Below are positions 1-9,812 of a stretch of 49,542 nucleotides of DNA, one piece after another. The notes under the pieces were generated by a model. It saw only the letters and a program-made list of their open reading frames with translations, was not told the DNA's origin and ran no database searches. Made by a program: the position numbers and the translations under genes. Every line of letters starts with the position of its first letter. Position 1 is the stretch's first letter. This stretch comes from Hungatella sp. (GTDB lineage: Bacteria > Bacillota > Clostridia > Lachnospirales > Lachnospiraceae). The stretch covers positions 1-49,542 of the forward strand of contig WASS01000008.1 in assembly GCA_009712635.1 (NCBI GenBank). Reading direction: 5' to 3'.

Positions 1-879
1 TGCCTTTGATCCGATACAGAGGGGACTTGTGCCTGTCACTGAGGTTACAGCAGCAGATTTGTGTACAGTTACAGCTTGAGTGGAACTTGTAGTTATTGAA
101 CCTGAAGCAAGGCAGCCATTTCCACTATTTCCATCAGCCCAAGAAACTGTTACATAATAATAATAAGTGCCAACTTGATTAATAAGTGGCGTGTAATTTG
201 ACGAAAGTGTATTTGCGTCGACTTTTTTGGGCCCTTGTGTTTGTTCAACCTGCACAACAGTTCCACCAGAATTGGAATCTGTTGAATTTCTATACCATGT
301 AATTGTAATTGGAAGGTATTTGTCTGAGTTTCCATTAGAATCATAGAGACAATCAACATTTACCCAAGTCGCATTAAGAGATGATGCACTGGCATCTTGA
401 CAATACGACTTTCCTCCTGTAAAACTTGTAAATGCACCTGGGTAATGATTAATTTTACCATTATCTTTATCGGTAAAAAACGTCCTATAATCATATCCAG
501 AATCGGTATATGCTTCCAGTTGGAGTTGAGCTCCGGCTTCAAAATCATTTACATACCAGGTGGTATGCACTTCGCCGTTTGCATCGGCAATAACGGTCCA
601 CACCTCATAAGGATTGGGGGTTACGCCTGTCACGTCGGGTACAGGTAATGGCGAGAGGTGGGTTACTTTCAGGTAAACCGTTTCACCGGGGGTCCAATAC
701 TCTCCGGCAATTAGTACCGTGGATCCTGGAGCATAGTCTGGAGCATCTGTTTCCACATACGCTTCTTGGTCCTGAGCAAAAGCATTCATGCTGCATAGGG
801 CACAAAACAGCATGACCAGAAAACCAGTCAGAAAAGACAGTCTTCTGGTAGGTGTTGAAGAGTAAAATGTTGCTTTCAT
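1..879 (-). CDS. Secreted multi-domain surface protein, N-terminal part (cut by window edge)
   Basis: An open frame of 293 codons runs from an ATG at 879 to the window edge without a stop, so the C-terminus is missing. Residues 1-34 form a long signal peptide: a basic start, a hydrophobic stretch (LTGFLVMLFCALC), then an AFAQ cleavage site. Residues about 38-140 look like a beta-sandwich domain that begins with YVETDAPDYAPGSTVLI and resembles bacterial macroglobulin or Ig-like folds. Residues about 160-290 are Cys-containing PKD/Ig-like modules of the kind found in large Bacteroidota adhesins, ending in SPLCIGSKA, a typical start for the next repeat. Such proteins often end in a type IX secretion sorting domain, which cannot be checked here. 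The specific function is unknown. Confidence 0.8.
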   Translation of the reverse strand, partial: MKATFYSSTPTRRLSFLTGFLVMLFCALCSMNAFAQDQEAYVETDAPDYAPGSTVLIAGEYWTPGETVYLKVTHLSPLPVPDVTGVTPNPYEVWTVIADANGEVHTTWYVNDFEAGAQLQLEAYTDSGYDYRTFFTDKDNGKINHYPGAFTSFTGGKSYCQDASASSLNATWVNVDCLYDSNGNSDKYLPITITWYRNSTDSNSGGTVVQVEQTQGPKKVDANTLSSNYTPLINQVGTYYYYVTVSWADGNSGNGCLASGSITTSSTQAVTVHKSAAVTSVTGTSPLCIGSKA

Positions 880-1576
880 TTAAATAAAAAAGATTAAGGT
901 CATTTCACTTGAACAAAATTCAGATTTTAAAAGATACTAGGGAATAGCATTCAGCGAAGTAAACTCCACGTTAGAATATGATAGTTTCATCACCAAATAA
1001 AAGAACAAAAAGAATGAAGATTGAAGAATAAAAAACTATAGCAAACAAATAATACACAACCATTTCTGTTCGGACACAGAAATGACCAGACATATTACAG
1101 CTTAGCCGTGTTTGCAAGAAATTGCGGAAGTAAAAGAATTACATCAAACCAAGCAGATATCGCTTGTCGATGCATAAAGGGGTAAAAGGTTTGGAGTGGG
1201 TGCAGTAAAATAAATCCCCTTACAAGAGTAAATTGAAAAGATCTTTGACAGATGTGTTATAGAGGAAATTGTATTAAGTGCGCAGTGCATTCTTATTAGC
1301 TCTAAGCTTACTCAATCAAAATTTAACATTTCTATAGCTACATCTACATTTTTATACAAAGTAAGCATTTATACATGCAAAAGTCAACAGCAAATCATAT
1401 TTTTAATTATTTTTACATATAGCAAATTCCTGTTTTCTTTGCTCACGTAACGCATCAAAAATAATCATACACGCGCCCTTCGGTTATTTCAGAACTAGAC
1501 AACAGTCTCACAAAAGGAAACCTCTACTCTTGTTTTACGTCGTTTTTTTTTGTTGTTTTGCATAAATATTACAGAC
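880..1576. other. Intergenic region between divergent genes
   Basis: About 700 bases without a credible gene. It separates the divergent surface-protein and upp genes and should hold both promoters, but I found no full TTG-N19/20-TAnnTTTG match. The only clear structure is a hairpin at 1061-1084 with a 9-bp perfect stem (CATTTCTGT and its complement) and a 6-base loop. It has no following T-run, so it is not an obvious terminator. Confidence 0.5.
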
Positions 1577-2230
1577 ATGCAAATTAACAATTTATCAGAA
1601 GAAAACTCGCTTCTCAATCAGTTCCTCAAAGAGATACGAAATGTTGAAATACAACAAGATAGCTTACGTTTCAGACGCAACATCGAACGTATCGGTGAAA
1701 TAATGGCATACGAAATCAGTAAAAGAATGACGTATGAAACCGAAAATGTAAAAACACAACTTGGTGTCGCCCCCATTAACCTACCAACAGAGCAAGTCGT
1801 ATTGGGAACCATACTGAGAGCCGGCCTGCCTTTTCACAATGGCTTTTTGAACTATTTCGACCATGCCGAAAATGCTTTTGTTTCTGCCTATCGAAAATAT
1901 AAAGACGCTCTTAAATTCGATATTTTTATTGAGTATATTGCATCACCGTCTCTTGACGGCAAAACACTGATTGTTACTGACCCCATGCTGGCAACCGGTA
2001 GTTCGATGGAACTTGCTGTTGGTGCTTTGCATACCAAAGGAAAACCGGCTCATATTCACATAGCTACTATAATTGCCAGTCAACCGGCCATCGATTATAT
2101 TCAGTCTAATCTTACTGCTGATAATATCACCGTGTGGACTGCGGCCATTGATCCGGAGCTGAACAGCCATTCTTATATTATTCCGGGACTGGGCGATGCC
2201 GGAGACCTTGCATTCGGTCAAAAATTATAA
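1577..2230 (+). CDS. upp: Uracil phosphoribosyltransferase
   Basis: This cytoplasmic pyrimidine-salvage enzyme makes UMP from uracil and PRPP. The protein has the features of the family: an N-terminal segment with RFRRNIERIGEIMAYEIS, the motif ILRAGLPF, and the PRPP-binding loop LIVTDPMLATGSS. The C-terminal ITVWTAAIDPELNSHSYIIP and GDAGDLAFG match the uracil-binding end of the family. An upstream in-frame ATG at 1550 exists, but Bacteroidales homologues start at MxIxNLSE, so 1577 is preferred (217 residues). The next gene begins one base after the stop, suggesting a shared transcript with the VanZ-like gene and dprA. Confidence 0.95.
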   Translation: MQINNLSEENSLLNQFLKEIRNVEIQQDSLRFRRNIERIGEIMAYEISKRMTYETENVKTQLGVAPINLPTEQVVLGTILRAGLPFHNGFLNYFDHAENAFVSAYRKYKDALKFDIFIEYIASPSLDGKTLIVTDPMLATGSSMELAVGALHTKGKPAHIHIATIIASQPAIDYIQSNLTADNITVWTAAIDPELNSHSYIIPGLGDAGDLAFGQKL

Positions 2231-2231
2231 T

Positions 2232-2648
2232 ATGACTCACAACGAGAACCCCATAAAGACATTTGTCAAAAGATACTGGAGAACAATAGGCACGGCCTGT
2301 GTCATATTATATCTCTCGACAGCACCCGGATCCGAGTTTGAAAAGATTCCAACTTTTCCAAATGAAGACAAGTTGGTTCATTTTCTTATGTATTTTGGCT
2401 TTGCTTTTATTCTCTTATGGGATCTCCTCGACAGGTTTGGCATGTCGGTTATTCATCAAAAAAAGCTTCTTATTCTCATCATTGGATTACCCGTTATTTG
2501 GGGTGGTAGCATGGAATTAATTCAACAGTTCTTTACCACCACCCGTACCGGCGACTGGCTTGACGAACTCACCAACACACTTGGCACCATCTCCGGTTTT
2601 TTTGCGGGGAAATGGATACTACCAAACCTGCTTAAAAGAAAAAAATAA
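2232..2648 (+). CDS. VanZ-like family membrane protein
   Basis: A 138-residue integral membrane protein with about four hydrophobic segments. It shows the VanZ-like signatures DKLVHFLMYFGFAF and a later block with ELIQQFF, a conserved acidic DWLDELTNTLG stretch and a glycine-rich final helix. The biochemical role of this family is not settled; the founding member gives low-level teicoplanin resistance, but most relatives lie in unrelated housekeeping loci. The start at 2232 directly follows the upp stop (gap of 1 base). An in-frame ATG inside upp at 2196 would only add non-family residues. dprA follows after 14 bases. Confidence 0.82.
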   Translation: MTHNENPIKTFVKRYWRTIGTACVILYLSTAPGSEFEKIPTFPNEDKLVHFLMYFGFAFILLWDLLDRFGMSVIHQKKLLILIIGLPVIWGGSMELIQQFFTTTRTGDWLDELTNTLGTISGFFAGKWILPNLLKRKK

Positions 2649-2662
2649 ACGTTATCTCTGAC

Positions 2663-3760
2663 ATGCGTTATCTCATTGCCTTATCGATGATTAAAGGTAT
2701 CGGCCCCATTCTGGCACGAAACCTGATCGCGTATCTTGGCGATGCAGAAGCCGTGTTTACTGAGAAGCAACAAAACCTGGAGAAAATTCCGGGTATTGGC
2801 GGAGTATTGTCTCAGGCTATAATTGGCAAAACCGATCTATTAAAATTAGCAGATAAAGAGCTGGAGTTTATCACAAAAAACAGCTTCAATGCTTTTGCTT
2901 ACACGGACAAAACTTATCCTTTCCGACTCAAAGAATGCAGTGACGCTCCGGTTGTTTTATACACCAACGGAAAAATTGACCTGAACAAAGGACGTTTTGT
3001 GGCCGTGGTAGGCACTCGCAATATCACTGACTACGGACGTACTGTATGCGAAACACTGATTGATGATCTCATCCAACAAATTCCGGATGTTATTATCGTT
3101 AGCGGACTTGCCTACGGCACGGACATAACAGCTCATAAATCTGCCTTGAAACACCAAACGCCTACTATCGGAGTGGTCGCTCACGGACTGGATCGGTTAT
3201 ATCCGGCTGCCCATACTTCAATTGCGTCCAAAATGACCGCATCAGGAGCAATTGTCACCGAATACACAACCAATACGGAACCGGACAAGCCAAATTTTGT
3301 ACAGCGCAACCGCATTATTGCCGGGATGTGCGACGCAATTGTGGTAGTGGAATCTGCAATACGCGGCGGATCACTGCTCACTGCCGATGTCGCAAACCTG
3401 TATAACCGGGAAGTCTTTGCCATTCCAGGACGGGTCGGCGACACACGTTCTGCCGGCTGCAACGATCTTATCAGACAAAACAAAGCGGCGCTTATCGAAT
3501 CGGCATCTGATCTGATAAAAGCAATGGGGTGGCAACCGAACGAAAGCAAAAACTCCAAACAAACTCTCCTCTTCAACGATTTATCGGAAGAAGAACAGAC
3601 AATCATTTCTGTTCTACGCCAACATGAATCGCTGCAAATCAACCAACTCACTCTCAAATTAAAGCTTCCGGTTGAAAAACTATTTCCTCTGCTTATCGAA
3701 CTGGAATTCAAAGGGCATCTTCGCTGTCTTCCCGGAAACGTATACAAAGTTGTAGGGTAA
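2663..3760 (+). CDS. dprA: DNA-processing protein DprA
   Basis: DprA binds incoming single-stranded DNA and loads RecA during natural transformation; it also occurs widely in species not known to be competent. The 365-residue protein has an N-terminal helix-hairpin-helix part (IKGIGPILARNLI, then KIPGIGG). The Rossmann-fold core follows, with VVGTRNITDYGR, SGLAYGTDITAH, GVVAHGLDRLYPAAH and RNRIIAGMCDAIVVVES with the conserved GGSLLTA. A C-terminal winged-helix domain (about residues 300-365) is typical of the family. It lies 14 bases after the VanZ-like gene, probably in the same transcript. No terminator is evident after it. Confidence 0.95.
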   Translation: MRYLIALSMIKGIGPILARNLIAYLGDAEAVFTEKQQNLEKIPGIGGVLSQAIIGKTDLLKLADKELEFITKNSFNAFAYTDKTYPFRLKECSDAPVVLYTNGKIDLNKGRFVAVVGTRNITDYGRTVCETLIDDLIQQIPDVIIVSGLAYGTDITAHKSALKHQTPTIGVVAHGLDRLYPAAHTSIASKMTASGAIVTEYTTNTEPDKPNFVQRNRIIAGMCDAIVVVESAIRGGSLLTADVANLYNREVFAIPGRVGDTRSAGCNDLIRQNKAALIESASDLIKAMGWQPNESKNSKQTLLFNDLSEEEQTIISVLRQHESLQINQLTLKLKLPVEKLFPLLIELEFKGHLRCLPGNVYKVVG

Positions 3761-4015
3761 GAATATTTTATTCAATTATTTATTATCTTTGTTTCCCTGA
3801 TAAAGCGTAAGCAAATCAGCTCTTAAAGTATCAAATCATTAAATTTGCAAGCCATATAGGACGCTATATTTTACCAGATTGACAGCATTTTGCTTTATGT
3901 TCATTAGAGTGTGCATCAAATCTGAACAATTAAGTTTAGAAAAACAGATCTGCACATAAACTCCTTGTTTCAACCATTTAATGCTAAAAACCAACCAAAA
4001 CAAAACCATTTACTC

Positions 4016-4591
4016 ATGAAATCCGAAAGCAAAGTTGGCGAAAAAATTGCCTCCATACGGGACTCAAAAAATATAACACAAGAGGAATTGGCAGAACGCT
4101 GTAACATGTCTCTATTCCAGTTGAAGGCTATTGAAGAACAAAACCTTATTGCTTCTCTTGCTATACTTATCAAAATAGCACGAGTGCTGGGTGTCAGACT
4201 TGGAACATTTCTCGATGACGATCTTGGACTTTGGCCGGTAGTTATTCGGAACGAAGAGTCGCACAGAACAATCAGTTTTTCAAGTCAGGTTTCCAATACA
4301 CATTCACACCTCAACTTTTTCTCTCTCGCGGGAAATAAGTCTGGCCGCCACATGGAACCGTTTCTGATTGATATACTGCCTGCCGACAATAAGGAAATTG
4401 TACTTTCATCTCACGAAGGAGAAGAATTTTTATACGTACTTGAAGGCACCGTAAAGATCCATTACGGAAAAGAAGAATATATTCTAAACAAAGGAGAAAG
4501 CATTTATTACGATTCAATAGTAGCCCATCTGGTTTGTTCCGCTGTTGAAAAACCGGCAAAAATACTGGCTGTGGTTTATTCTCCAATGTAA
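4016..4591 (+). CDS. XRE-type regulator with C-terminal cupin domain
   Basis: A 191-residue DNA-binding protein. Residues about 8-62 form a helix-turn-helix of the Cro/CI type (KNITQEELAERCNMSLFQLKAIE). Residues about 110-185 form a small-molecule-binding cupin with SHEGEEFLYVLEGTVKIHYG and a downstream GESIYYDSIVAH histidine. Such HTH-cupin proteins sense a small ligand and control adjacent catabolic genes. The start at 4016 (MKSESKVGEKIA) fits the family better than an in-frame ATG at 3965. The creatininase-family gene begins 14 bases downstream and the acyl-CoA ligase follows, so this is probably the local regulator. A TATCTTTG -7 box lies at 3784-3791, leaving a leader of over 200 bases if it is used. 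Confidence 0.88.
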   Translation: MKSESKVGEKIASIRDSKNITQEELAERCNMSLFQLKAIEEQNLIASLAILIKIARVLGVRLGTFLDDDLGLWPVVIRNEESHRTISFSSQVSNTHSHLNFFSLAGNKSGRHMEPFLIDILPADNKEIVLSSHEGEEFLYVLEGTVKIHYGKEEYILNKGESIYYDSIVAHLVCSAVEKPAKILAVVYSPM

Positions 4592-4605
4592 AAGAATTTT
4601 CCAAA

Positions 4606-5358
4606 ATGGTGCATCATGAACTTGCGGCCACATCACTGACTGAAATTAAAGAATCCGTTATAGATCTGGCAATATTACCCTGGGGAGCGACAGAACCTCA
4701 TAATTTACATTTACCATACGGAACAGATTGTCTTGCATCCACTTCAATTTCGGTAGATGCAGCAAAAAAAGCAGCTCTGCAAGGGGTGCGCTGTATGGTT
4801 TTGCCTGCCATTCCGTTAGGCTCCCAAAATCCGGGACAAACGGACATGCTTTTATGCATACACGCTCGTTACGAGACTCAAAAAGCGATTTTAACCGACA
4901 TTGTTGCATCACTTCACCGGCAAGGATTTCGTAAACTTGTAATTGTTAACGGACACGGCGGCAACAGCTTCAAAAACATGATTCGTGATCTGGCTGTCGA
5001 TTATCCTGATTTTACGGTAGTGATCGCCAATTGGTACGACATCATCCCACAGGAAGGGTATTTTGAAAACCGCGACGATCATGCCGGCGAAATGGAAACA
5101 TCCGTCATCATGCACTACTTTCCCGAGCTGGTTTTACCTCTTTCTGAAGCTGGTGAAGGCGCTGAAACGCGTTTCTCTATCGACTCACTGAACGATAAGA
5201 CAGCCTGGACTCCCCGGCATTGGAACAAAGCGACCAACGACACCGGAATTGGCAATCCTAAACTGGCAACGGCTGAAAAAGGCAAACGCTATGCAGATGT
5301 CGTATCCGATAGGTTATGTAAACTTTTCATAGAACTAACTACCAAAGAATTATATTAA
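4606..5358 (+). CDS. Creatininase-family amidohydrolase
   Basis: A 250-residue member of the creatininase superfamily, metal-dependent cytoplasmic enzymes that hydrolyse cyclic amides or formamides. Metal-site motifs are visible: LPWGATEPHNLHLPYGTD near residue 25 (Glu and His ligands), VNGHGGNSFKNM near 115, and DDHAGEMETSVIMHY near 160. The actual substrate cannot be read from the sequence; creatinine is only the founding case. The gene lies 14 bases after the XRE-cupin regulator and 15 bases before the acyl-CoA ligase, so the three probably form one unit. Confidence 0.88.
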   Translation: MVHHELAATSLTEIKESVIDLAILPWGATEPHNLHLPYGTDCLASTSISVDAAKKAALQGVRCMVLPAIPLGSQNPGQTDMLLCIHARYETQKAILTDIVASLHRQGFRKLVIVNGHGGNSFKNMIRDLAVDYPDFTVVIANWYDIIPQEGYFENRDDHAGEMETSVIMHYFPELVLPLSEAGEGAETRFSIDSLNDKTAWTPRHWNKATNDTGIGNPKLATAEKGKRYADVVSDRLCKLFIELTTKELY

Positions 5359-5373
5359 AACACGAACACTCCC

Positions 5374-7023
5374 ATGCAGCTTTTTGACAGAACTTTAGGA
5401 GACTGGTTGGAACATTGGGCAACCGAAACCCCCGATCACGAATATATTGTGTATTCGGATCGCAATCTGCGTTTTACATGGAAACAATTTAACGACCGGG
5501 TCGATTGCATGGCAAAAAGCATGCTCTCGATTGGCGTAAAAGGAGGCGACCACGTGGGCATTTGGGCTCAAAATGTTCCTGACTGGCTGACCATACTTTA
5601 TGCCTGCGCCAAGTTAGGAGCCGTTGCCGTAACGGTCAATACCAATTACAAGCAACACGAGCTGGAATATCTGGTTGAAAACTCCGATATGCACACGCTT
5701 TTCATTACCAACGGAACTTTTGAAAGCGACTATGTAAACATGACATATGAAATGCTTCCTGAACTAAAAAACTGCGAAAGAGGGCACCTGAAAAGCGAAC
5801 GATTCCCTCGTATGAAAAACGTGGTCTATATTGGACAGGAAAAATTCAGGGGCATGTACAACACGGCAGAGCTGTTACTTTTGGGGCAAAATCTGGACAA
5901 CGCAGATCTTCTGGATGCAAAAAAGAAAGTGAATTGTCACGACGTGACGAATATGCAATACACCTCAGGAACCACTGGTTTCCCGAAAGGTGTTATGCTT
6001 TCACACCACAATATAGCCAACAATGGTTACATCACCGGGGAAAATATGAAATTCACCCAACAGGATAAGCTTTGTGTTTGTGTTCCTTTGTTCCATTGTT
6101 TCGGGGTTGTGTTAGCCACTATGAACTGCCTCACCCACGGATGCACTCAGGTAATGGTAGAGCGATTTGACCCTCTGGTGGTATTGGCATCGATCCACAA
6201 AGAACGCTGTACGGCTGTGTATGGCGTGCCCACCATGTTTATCGCAGAACTTCACCACCCGATGTTCAGTATTTTCGACCTCACTTCGCTACGCACCGGC
6301 ATTATGGCCGGATCGCTCTGCCCTATCGAACTAATGCGTGAAGTAAGCGACAAAATGTACCTTCAGATTACCAGCGTTTACGGTCTTACCGAAACCTCTC
6401 CGGGCATGACTCAAACCCGCATCGACGATCCGTTTGAGGTACGTTGTACCACAGTGGGCAGCGACTTTCCATTTGTCGAAGTGCAGGTCATCGATCCCGA
6501 AACCGGAGAAATATGTCCGGTGGGCGTACAAGGCGAAATGTGCTGCCGTGGATTCAACGTAATGAAAGGATACTACAAGAATGAAGCCGCCACAGCAGAA
6601 GTTATCGACAAGAATGGCTTCTTACACTCCGGAGACCTTGGCGTTAAGGACGAAAACGGAAATTACCGGATTACCGGCCGCATCAAAGACATGATTATCC
6701 GCGGAGGAGAAAATATTTATCCCCGTGAAATTGAAGAGTACCTTTACAAGTTACCCCAAATCAAAGACGTGCAGGTTGCTGGTATTCCTTCTGAAAAATA
6801 TGGTGAACAGGTAGGTGCGTTTATCATCCTAAAAGAAGGACAAACACTGTTGGAAGAAGACATTGTCGATTTCTGCCGGGGAAAAATATCGAGATTTAAA
6901 ATTCCGAAATATATTTTCTTTGTAAAAGAGTTTCCCATGACAGGCAGTGGAAAGATTCAGAAATACAAGTTAAAAAACATAGGACTTGAGATGCTTCAAG
7001 AGCAAGGCATTGAAGTTATATAA
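5374..7023 (+). CDS. Acyl-CoA ligase (AMP-binding family)
   Basis: A 549-residue adenylate-forming enzyme that activates a carboxylic acid, probably a medium- or long-chain fatty acid, to its CoA thioester through an acyl-AMP. The P-loop motif [18 protein letters not shown] lies near residue 196. It is followed by [10 protein letters not shown] and the hinge segment [19 protein letters not shown] with [20 protein letters not shown]. The catalytic lysine motif SGKIQKYKL lies near the C-terminus. It ends at a strong bidirectional terminator. Pairing with a creatininase-family enzyme and an XRE-cupin regulator recurs in Bacteroidales as far as I recall, but the shared pathway is unclear. Confidence 0.9.
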   Translation: MQLFDRTLGDWLEHWATETPDHEYIVYSDRNLRFTWKQFNDRVDCMAKSMLSIGVKGGDHVGIWAQNVPDWLTILYACAKLGAVAVTVNTNYKQHELEYLVENSDMHTLFITNGTFESDYVNMTYEMLPELKNCERGHLKSERFPRMKNVVYIGQEKFRGMYNTAELLLLGQNLDNADLLDAKKKVNCHDVTNMQYTSGTTGFPKGVMLSHHNIANNGYITGENMKFTQQDKLCVCVPLFHCFGVVLATMNCLTHGCTQVMVERFDPLVVLASIHKERCTAVYGVPTMFIAELHHPMFSIFDLTSLRTGIMAGSLCPIELMREVSDKMYLQITSVYGLTETSPGMTQTRIDDPFEVRCTTVGSDFPFVEVQVIDPETGEICPVGVQGEMCCRGFNVMKGYYKNEAATAEVIDKNGFLHSGDLGVKDENGNYRITGRIKDMIIRGGENIYPREIEEYLYKLPQIKDVQVAGIPSEKYGEQVGAFIILKEGQTLLEEDIVDFCRGKISRFKIPKYIFFVKEFPMTGSGKIQKYKLKNIGLEMLQEQGIEVI

Positions 7024-7030
7024 CAACAAA

Positions 7031-7065
7031 AAAACGGCTTTAATCCAGGTGATTAAAGCCGTTTT
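7031..7065. terminator. Bidirectional intrinsic terminator
   Basis: A perfect 15-bp stem (AAAACGGCTTTAATC with its complement at 7051-7065) and a 5-base loop, with T-runs on both strands. It separates the convergent acyl-CoA ligase and recQ genes. Confidence 0.92.
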
Positions 7066-7085
7066 TGTATAACGATCAGATAATA

Positions 7086-9272
7086 TTAATTCCCCATTTC
7101 GGATAAGAATTTGATACGTACCAAACGAACCTCTTCTTCGGTAAAGTCATCTTCACCAAGTTCTTTCAGTGCATCCGCAATATCATCGGTTTCAGCTTCA
7201 CGGAAATAATCCTCAATTATACCGATGTGATCATCATCCATGATATCCTCGAGGAAATAATCGATATTTATTTTTGTTCCTGAATAAACTATTGCCTCCA
7301 CTTCATCCAGCAGTTCACTAAAATCAAGACCTTTGGATTCAGCTAAATCATCCAAAGCCACTTTTCTATCAATAGACTGAATAACAGAAACTTTTAATTT
7401 AGATTTATTGGCAACGGAACGAACGCGAAGATCTTCCGGGCGAACAATCTCATTTTCGATTACATGCCGTTTGATCAAAGCGACAAACTCTTCACCGTAA
7501 CGTTTTGCCTTACCAGCCCCTACCCCGGGAACATTCTGGAGTTCATCGACGGAGATCGGATAGGTAGTCGCCATCGCTTCGATAGAAGGATCCTGGAAAA
7601 TTACAAAAGGAGGCAGCTCCAATTGTTTTGACATCTTCTTTCGCAGGTCAATCAGCATTGCATAAAGAGCCGGATCGACAGCACTTGTGCCAGCTCCTTT
7701 TAATGGCGTTTCCTCTTCTTCTTCGTCAAAATCATTATTTTTGACCACCATAAAAGAGGTTGGTTTTGCAAGGTATTTTTTCCCTTTGGCTGTCATTTTC
7801 AACAAGCCATAGTTTTCAATATCCTTTTCAACTAAACCGGCCAGCATTGCCTGACGAATAATTGCCTGCAAGAAGTTTTCATCTTCTTCCTGGGCTGTAC
7901 CAAACTGTTCAAGCTCATCATGCCCGTAAGACTTAATATCTTCCGTTTCTACGCCTTTTAGCACGTTAACCACATACTCGGCCTTGAACTTTTCTTTAAG
8001 GGCACAAATGGTCTCTAAAATCAGTACCAGTAATTCCTGAGCCTCCACCTGTTTTTTCGGATGGCTACAGTTGTCACAACTTCCACAATTTTCCTCCATA
8101 TACACTTCTCCAAAATAATGCAATAAAATTTTTCTTCTACAAACTGATGTTTCCGCGTAGGCCGCGGTTTCAAATAATAATTGTTTACCTATCTCTTGTT
8201 CTGCAATGGGTTTGCCCTGCATAAACTTTTCCATCTTCTGCAAATCCTTAGCAGAATAGAATGCAATACAAATACCTTCACCACCGTCACGTCCTGCACG
8301 TCCTGTCTCCTGATAATAGCCTTCGAGGCTCTTCGGTATTTCATAATGAATTACAAATCTAACATCAGATTTGTCAATTCCCATACCAAAAGCAATAGTA
8401 GCTACAATCACCTGCGCATTTTCCATCAGGAACTTGTCCTGATTTTCGGCACGTGTAGCAGCGTCCATCCCTGCATGATAGGGCAATGCGGCAATTCCGT
8501 TGACCTGCAAAGTACCTGCGAGGTCTTCTACTTTTTTACGGCTGAGACAATAAATAATACCCGATTTTTTAGGCTGAGACTTGATATACTTGATAATTTC
8601 CTTATCAATATCATTCGTCTTGGGACGTATTTCGTAATAAAGATTGGGACGGTTGAAAGACGATTTGAAGACAGTAGCATCTGTCATCGCCAGATTCTTC
8701 AAAATATCATGTTGAACTTTCGGTGTCGCGCTGGCAGTAAGCGCTATGATGGGGGCTTTCCCTATTTCATTTACAATAGGGCGAATCCTTCTGTATTCCG
8801 GACGGAAATCATGTCCCCATTCTGAGATACAATGAGCTTCATCTACGGCATAAAAAGAAATATTCAGCTGTTTCAGAAACTCCACATTGTCTTCCTTCGT
8901 CAGCGATTCCGGGGCAACATAAAGCAACTTTGTCTTACCACTGAGAATATCGCTCTTAACCTCATCTATGGCAGCTCTGTTGAGCGAAGAATTCAGGAAG
9001 TGAGCCACGCCGTCTTCCATACTGAAGCTGCGCATGGCATCAACCTGATTTTTCATCAAAGCAATAAGCGGAGAAATGACAATAGCCGTTCCCGGCATCA
9101 TTATTGCGGGCAACTGATAACACAGGGATTTGCCGCCTCCGGTAGGCATCAAAACGAAGGTATCTTTTTTATCCAGTACATTCTGGATAATAGCCTCCTG
9201 ATTGCCTTTGAAGACATCAAAGCCGAAGTAGGTCTTTAATTGCTCTGTCAGTTCTGAATGCTTATTCGCCAT
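7086..9272 (-). CDS. recQ: ATP-dependent DNA helicase RecQ
   Basis: A 3'-5' superfamily 2 helicase used in recombinational repair. The 728-residue protein has the Walker A motif MPTGGGKS at residues 42-49, the DEAH box at 144-147, and helicase motif VI with QETGRAGRDG. The RecQ zinc-binding segment follows with a Cys-rich block (ENCGSCDNCSHP). A winged-helix part and a C-terminal HRDC-like domain (about residues 530-605, ending PGVGAGKAKRYGEEF) come next. An extra acidic tail of about 120 residues completes the protein, common in Bacteroidales RecQ. It lies downstream of clpP-clpX on the same strand but is separated from clpX by about 540 bases and a terminator. Confidence 0.96.
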   Translation of the reverse strand: MANKHSELTEQLKTYFGFDVFKGNQEAIIQNVLDKKDTFVLMPTGGGKSLCYQLPAIMMPGTAIVISPLIALMKNQVDAMRSFSMEDGVAHFLNSSLNRAAIDEVKSDILSGKTKLLYVAPESLTKEDNVEFLKQLNISFYAVDEAHCISEWGHDFRPEYRRIRPIVNEIGKAPIIALTASATPKVQHDILKNLAMTDATVFKSSFNRPNLYYEIRPKTNDIDKEIIKYIKSQPKKSGIIYCLSRKKVEDLAGTLQVNGIAALPYHAGMDAATRAENQDKFLMENAQVIVATIAFGMGIDKSDVRFVIHYEIPKSLEGYYQETGRAGRDGGEGICIAFYSAKDLQKMEKFMQGKPIAEQEIGKQLLFETAAYAETSVCRRKILLHYFGEVYMEENCGSCDNCSHPKKQVEAQELLVLILETICALKEKFKAEYVVNVLKGVETEDIKSYGHDELEQFGTAQEEDENFLQAIIRQAMLAGLVEKDIENYGLLKMTAKGKKYLAKPTSFMVVKNNDFDEEEEETPLKGAGTSAVDPALYAMLIDLRKKMSKQLELPPFVIFQDPSIEAMATTYPISVDELQNVPGVGAGKAKRYGEEFVALIKRHVIENEIVRPEDLRVRSVANKSKLKVSVIQSIDRKVALDDLAESKGLDFSELLDEVEAIVYSGTKINIDYFLEDIMDDDHIGIIEDYFREAETDDIADALKELGEDDFTEEEVRLVRIKFLSEMGN

Positions 9273-9812
9273 ATAAAAGTTAGATCAAGGTTAGTTTGTC
9301 AATATTTAGTATGTAAATATAAAGTAAGTCTATAATAAAAGCTTCTTTGAAACGACTAAATTTATGCTTTAAGTTGATTTTTTCACAACAGGCTGAACCT
9401 GACCTGATTTTTACTAATACTCTTTCTGGGATAACAATTGACAGGTTTTCTATCAATTATCCAATAATTTGGATTACTCTCTGCCTTAATCGCGTTCATT
9501 CATAAGAACAACGCAAGAGCAGATCACACTCTCCAAACAATAAAACACCTCCTTGTAAAGGAGGCATGTTTCATAGAACAAATTTATAAACAACTTTCCC
9601 AAACCCCCTAATATTTTGATAAAAAAAAACCCATAAAAGCACAAAAGTTTTTTCTCTATATTGTTTAACTACATAACAAACTGAATTAATGTGATTTAAA
9701 CAACAAAACACAAGATAAAGACATTAAAAAATGGTGCGAAATCGCAATCATCAATATACGATTCCACACCATTCATTAAGAAAAACTGCTTAAAACGACA
9801 GTTTACTCCTTA
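9273..9812. other. Intergenic region between recQ and clpX
   Basis: About 540 AT-rich bases with no credible coding region. It should contain the recQ promoter, though no full consensus was found. Two structured elements stand out: the clpX terminator at 9724-9773 (listed separately) and a small hairpin at 9548-9564 built from CCTCCTT, GTA and AAGGAGG. Confidence 0.5.
9724..9773 (-). terminator. Intrinsic terminator after clpX
   Basis: Arms at 9730-9744 and 9759-9773 pair at 13 of 15 positions. On the minus strand the hairpin is followed by a run of six T (9725-9730 region). It lies 40 bases past the clpX stop. Confidence 0.8.

Noticed and set aside
1241-1253. A 13-base match (ATCTTTGACAGAT) to the core of the CRISPR repeat
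   Set aside because: It is short, AT-rich, lies 47 kb away, and the rest of the repeat does not match. Chance is the better explanation.
8181-8825. A 214-codon + strand frame inside recQ
   Set aside because: It lies fully antisense to conserved helicase motifs and shows no domain or membrane pattern of its own.
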